Below are positions 28,813-29,318 of a DNA stretch of 29,318 nucleotides, piece by piece. Under the pieces are notes generated by a model. That model was not told where the DNA came from. It did no database searches and was given only the letters and a program-made list of their open reading frames with translations. Position numbers and translations under genes: made by a program. Position 1 is the stretch's first letter. Each line of letters begins with the position of its first letter. This DNA is from a virus. The stretch spans positions 1-29,318 of IMG/VR virus record IMGVR_UViG_3300025828_000126; one strand, written 5' to 3'.

Positions 28813-29043
28813 CTAATTAACAGACAGCCACGTGTCATCGTCATCTGATTGGCTGCTGATGATGTGCAGATACATTTCTTCTGTATTGACCAACGTGTTG
28901 TGATAGGCATCCATTTCATCTTGAATGGCCTTGTTCCTTTCGCTGATTCGCCATAGAATGTATGCTGATATAATTGCCCAGAAGACAAGGACCAACAGCA
29001 GGACCATCGCAATGATCAGCAGGTTGATGATAGTCTGCATCAC
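28813..29043 (-). CDS. Small single-span membrane protein (right copy)
   Basis: It encodes the same 76 residues as the left copy at 192-422. Here the position equivalent to the left ATG is GTG at 29043, followed by an ATG at 29040, so it starts at GTG or at the second codon. Base differences from the left copy are synonymous. Function is unknown. Confidence 0.8.
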   Translation of the reverse strand: MMQTIINLLIIAMVLLLVLVFWAIISAYILWRISERNKAIQDEMDAYHNTLVNTEEMYLHIISSQSDDDDTWLSVN

Positions 29044-29318
29044 CTTACTTTGCCTTTAATGATTCGCAGATTGTCAACTTCAAAGTCACCGTTGTCATCA
29101 ACACGAATGATGGCGAACCCGTGATTCCATTTGTTTACGGGCATGTAACCTGGATGCAATTCACATAGGCATCCTGTTGACCATGTTGTCACAACCTTGC
29201 CATCCAGATTGCTTTCTGAATGTTCTGATGTTTGATGATTATGCCCACAGATAACTGATGCTTTCGCTCTCATGTAATAGCCACGTGCAGGATTCACAGG
29301 TGAAAAAACGGACCTTCC
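29040..29318 (-). CDS. Metallophosphoesterase C-terminal part (cut by window edge)
   Basis: The frame is open from the window edge to the stop at 29040 and encodes the C-terminal 92 residues, including the GHNH motif. It corresponds to about residues 253-344 of the complete gene at 419-1453, with one amino-acid change (RVDDNG for RVDGNG) and many synonymous changes. The start lies outside the window. Confidence 0.9.
   Translation of the reverse strand, partial: GRSVFSPVNPARGYYMRAKASVICGHNHQTSEHSESNLDGKVVTTWSTGCLCELHPGYMPVNKWNHGFAIIRVDDNGDFEVDNLRIIKGKVR

Larger units (their letters stand above)
28622..29318. repeat. Right copy of the diverged terminal repeat
   Basis: This segment matches 1-697 at offset 28621. 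The membrane protein it encodes is identical to the left copy, and the phosphoesterase part differs by only one residue (Gly to Asp), despite over 20 base changes. The copies are therefore coding sequences under selection in two related genomes. Confidence 0.93.

Noticed and set aside
1-29318. CRISPR array, tRNA or rRNA genes
   Set aside because: No regularly spaced repeat array and no cloverleaf or rRNA-like stretch was seen on either strand. The tandem repeats present are short and coding or leader-associated.
1-29318. Prophage or temperate module
   Set aside because: No integrase, excisionase, repressor or attachment-site pair is recognisable. The terminal repeats are explained by genome ends rather than att sites.

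Overview
The window is almost certainly a complete, gene-dense genome of a tailed double-stranded DNA phage of about 28.6 kb, plus a second, slightly diverged copy of its first ~700 bases at the far end. Every supportable gene is on the minus strand, so the genome is read from high to low coordinates. Genes are packed with ATGA or TAATG overlaps. I see no integrase, repressor, tRNA or host gene. The protein families (XkdF-like protease next to an acidic scaffold, arabinofuranosidase-like receptor-binding protein, DUF6291-like and stand-alone DnaA-domain replication proteins) and a TAnnTTTG promoter point to a phage of Bacteroidota, probably a Flavobacteriia-type host. This host call rests on recalled family distribution and was not searched.

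Layout in transcription order. (1) 29.3-28.1 kb: small early genes and a promoter region with three repeated operator-like motifs. (2) 28.1-26.3 kb: a recombination block with a candidate single-strand annealing protein, a YqaJ/lambda-type exonuclease and two further PD-(D/E)XK nuclease-like proteins. (3) 26.1-22.7 kb: replication and expression, with a DnaA domain-IV protein lacking the ATPase, a DUF6291-type protein with a repeat linker, an HNH endonuclease, an SSB-like protein with a DDLPF tail and a sigma-like factor. No polymerase or helicase is visible. (4) 22.8-20.2 kb: a string of micro-genes, several missed by length cut-offs, then small and large terminase. (5) 20.2-12.0 kb: tail genes, including a tail assembly chaperone with a probable -1 frameshift on T TTT TTT, two large tail-tip-like proteins, a fibre-like protein and a short tape measure. 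(6) 12.0-5.2 kb: head genes (protease, scaffold, capsid, other virion proteins, portal, connector, tail terminator). (7) 5.2-2.3 kb: receptor-binding protein and lysis genes (holin-like, GH24 lysozyme, spanin candidate). (8) 2.3-0 kb: accessory genes separated by a terminator and two related leader elements, then a metallophosphoesterase and the small early genes again.

The two terminal copies differ by several percent, but almost all coding differences are synonymous. That looks like two natural strains of one phage joined at a circular or permuted end, as in a metagenomic assembly, rather than a true identical terminal repeat. The most informative details are the tail-chaperone frameshift, the candidate minimal annealing protein beside three nuclease-fold genes, the paired 7-bp-repeat leader elements, and the natural strain comparison given by the terminal copies.
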